A stretch of 5,031 nt of DNA. Source: Ignavibacteriaceae bacterium (lineage in GTDB: Bacteria; Bacteroidota; Ignavibacteria; Ignavibacteriales; Ignavibacteriaceae). The notes below the pieces were generated by a model. It did no database searches. It was not told the DNA's origin and worked only from the letters and a program-made list of their open reading frames with translations. The translations under genes and the position numbers were made by a program. The DNA is taken from NCBI GenBank assembly GCA_019912505.1, contig JAIOIM010000718.1, forward strand, positions 1-5,031, written 5' to 3'. Positions 4,980 to 5,031 of the stretch are shown one piece after another. Positions within the stretch are counted from its first letter, which is position 1. Each line of letters starts with the position of its first letter.

Positions 4980-5031
4980 TTGACACTGGTAATCACTAGT
5001 GACTGTATTAACTGGGGTGCTTGTGCCGGTG
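4980..5031 (+). CDS. Partial ferredoxin-like protein (N-terminus), Cys-to-Trp in first motif
   Basis: From TTG at 4980 the plus strand reads MTLVITSDCINWGACAG before the window ends. This closely resembles the start of bacterial 2[4Fe-4S] ferredoxins, which typically run M-A-x-x-I-T-x-x-C-I-N-C-G-A-C-E. The first cysteine (C9) and third (C15) of the C-x2-C-x2-C motif are present, but the second is tryptophan (TGG at 5013-5015, one base from a cysteine codon). Loss of this cysteine could give a [3Fe-4S] cluster, or it could be a sequencing or real inactivating change. A purine-rich AAAGAAGA about 9 nt before the TTG may serve as a weak ribosome binding site. No in-frame ATG lies nearby. The gene starts 53 nt after the methyltransferase and may belong to the same unit. 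Only 17 residues are visible, so the call is tentative. Confidence 0.55.
   Translation, partial: MTLVITSDCINWGACAG

Noticed and set aside
4817..4999. Plus-strand open frame of 60 codons
   Set aside because: It overlaps the 3' end of the methyltransferase in another frame and runs into the ferredoxin-like start; no domain is visible.
4993..5002. 10-bp palindrome TCACTAGTGA
   Set aside because: It is short and lies within the codons of the ferredoxin-like start; a chance palindrome is likely.
4980..5011. TTGACA with TATTAA as a sigma70-type promoter
   Set aside because: The spacing is about 20 bp, too long, and the bases are better explained as coding sequence of the ferredoxin-like gene.
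4977..5031. Minus-strand reading ending in a TAA at 4979-4977, as the tail of a convergent gene
   Set aside because: The frame is open, but only 17 residues with no recognisable motif; the plus-strand ferredoxin-like reading of the same bases is much more specific.
1..5031. CRISPR arrays, tRNA or rRNA genes, riboswitches
   Set aside because: No regularly spaced direct repeats, no cloverleaf-like segments and no known aptamer core were seen on reading both strands.

Overview
The window is AT-rich bacterial DNA. A -10 element of the form TAnnTTTG (1053-1060), generally weak Shine-Dalgarno sequences and the protein types point to the Bacteroidota/Chlorobiota/Ignavibacteriota group. An anaerobic or facultative member with nitrogen-oxide metabolism would fit. 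This placement is an inference, because no rRNA or other marker gene is present.

Layout: (1) At 1-80 on the minus strand lies the N-terminus of what looks like an insertion-sequence transposase (OrfA-like helix-turn-helix protein), cut by the window edge. (2) 81-254 is a divergent intergenic region with a perfect 7-3-7 inverted repeat directly before the regulator gene. (3) 255-950 encodes a cysteine-free Crp/Fnr-family regulator with an FNR-type recognition helix (E..SR). (4) 951-1095 is a promoter region. It holds a near-perfect FNR/DNR/HcpR-like box (CTGAC-TTAA-GTCAA) centred 41.5 bp upstream of the start site predicted from the TAnnTTTG element. (5) 1096-4926 is a tight run of six plus-strand genes: a single-domain DUF2249 protein, a DUF1858-DUF2249-DUF2249 protein, a 12-helix membrane protein resembling heme-copper oxidase subunit I, a MIP18/DUF59 iron-sulfur assembly factor, a 4-helix membrane protein of the same style, and a class I SAM-dependent methyltransferase. 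After a 52-nt gap with a strong hairpin behind the first gene, the remaining gaps are only 1-9 nt. (6) At the right edge a ferredoxin-like gene appears to begin at 4980. Its first cluster-binding motif reads C-x2-W-x2-C instead of C-x2-C-x2-C.

How it may work together (inference): the regulator would sense a signal such as NO or low oxygen and activate the operon from the box at 1017-1030. DUF2249 proteins, DUF59 proteins and small heme-copper-oxidase-like membrane proteins commonly occur near nitric-oxide and denitrification genes. The cluster therefore looks like an NO-response or respiratory accessory module of unknown biochemistry. The most distinctive structural observation is that the two membrane proteins together carry four exactly spaced copies of one helix signature (H/Y-x4-G-x3-M-x3-G-x6-P), three of them with the histidine. 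This resembles the heme-ligand helix 2 of NorB-type and cbb3-type oxidases, but no oxidase catalytic-site motif is recognisable.
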